64,000 nucleotides of DNA. Origin: Heliocidaris tuberculata (taxonomy: Eukaryota; Echinodermata; Echinoidea; Camarodonta; Echinometridae). The first letter of the stretch is position 1; every line of letters starts with the position of its first letter. Positions 63,350 to 64,000 of the stretch are shown here, one piece after another. The stretch is from NCBI GenBank assembly GCA_025618425.1, contig CM046850.1, forward strand, positions 26,490,205 to 26,554,204, read 5' to 3'. Below the pieces are notes generated by a model, which made no database searches, was not told the origin of the DNA, and saw only the letters and a program-made list of their open reading frames with translations. Both the position numbers and the translations under genes were made by a program.

Positions 63350-64000
63350 CTGTCAATAAAGATAATTATGACAAATTAGCTATACAGGATAACAGAGAGC
63401 AGAAGGCTTTAAACATTTTATTCATTCATTGACATTTTGACATTTCATTGATAGTAAAAAATTTGATTTCGTCAACGATATTACAGTTATGTGAAATATT
63501 CAATTTACAAGCGTTAGCTTTTTACTCTTTTTATAAACTCCTCAAAAAAGTTATGAAAATTAAGTTTGATCGATTATATCTCTTTTGTCATGGCATAATC
63601 ATCGCTTTGTTTAGTATCATTAGAAAGTACGTTTATTCCTCTTTAAGATGCCTTATCTGGTATGATTGCACAGTCATGGAATAATTTAAGAACCTCGTAT
63701 GTTGAGTGGGAATGAGCAGTACATTAGAATAAGGAGCAGGGTCAAAAGTGAACAGGTGCAAAATGCTCTGGTATTATTAAAATCTCTTGTATTGTCATGC
63801 AGAACACTCTTCTTTCTTTGACACAAGAGAGTATCATTTGTGTAAATGACTTGGGGCTATTGTTCCCAACTGGTCGTCCATGAATGCTAAATTCTGAAGA
63901 ATCCTGAAATGAAATTTATTCACTGTCCAAGTTTCAAACATGAACAAAAAAAATAATTTAAGCTGAGTGAAGGTTTTTCTCGTGCTTGTTTTTTTAATCA
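63350..64000. other. AT-rich right edge, nothing recognised
   Basis: No exon-like island, repeat or RNA that I can support. Confidence 0.45.

Overview
The window looks like nuclear DNA of a marine invertebrate. A sea urchin or other echinoderm is my best guess. The grounds are small exons with GT-AG introns, AT-rich introns packed with tRNA-derived SINEs, non-LTR retrotransposon remnants, foldback (MITE-like) elements and satellites, and the recurring short motif taggcctac. No bacterial, viral or CRISPR feature is visible. The organism call is an inference.

Bases 1-20034 form one very large imperfect palindrome: left arm 1-9091, unique spacer 9092-10412, right arm 10413-20034. The window edge cuts off its left end. 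Each arm carries one copy of a secreted subtilisin-like serine protease of the proteinase K type (S8A), and the two copies face away from each other. The right copy (+ strand, ATG at 15712, stop at 26110) is complete in eight coding exons, gives 356 residues and has the whole catalytic machinery. The left copy (- strand, ATG at 3970) shows exons 1-5; the rest lies beyond base 1. The arms differ by several insertions, so each arm serves as an empty-site record for the other.

From 26.1 to 35.3 kb there are foldback elements, a decayed L1-type reverse transcriptase, five tandem copies of a ~620 bp unit (30.4-33.5 kb), and a rearranged third copy of the sequence between the protease genes (33.95-35.25 kb). 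From 35.27 to 42.55 kb lies a 7.3 kb minisatellite with a 17 bp unit and higher-order structure. The long Leu/Tyr/Pro/Ser/Thr reading frames there are a side effect of the repeat.

From 42.5 to 47.6 kb there is little beyond AT-rich DNA, but 45767-45895 holds three hairpins that share the loop ACGTCT on different stems. From 47.6 to 58.7 kb is a decayed ~90-130 bp satellite. A foldback element with TA ends sits at the same position in about eleven of its units, and younger elements are nested in it. The last 3 kb contain minus-strand exons of an unidentified Arg-rich protein with a Cys/His cluster (63349 to 62346), plus weaker candidate exons at 61.4-60.9 kb.

The only confidently functional genes are the two proteases. 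Everything else is mobile, satellite or unassigned DNA.
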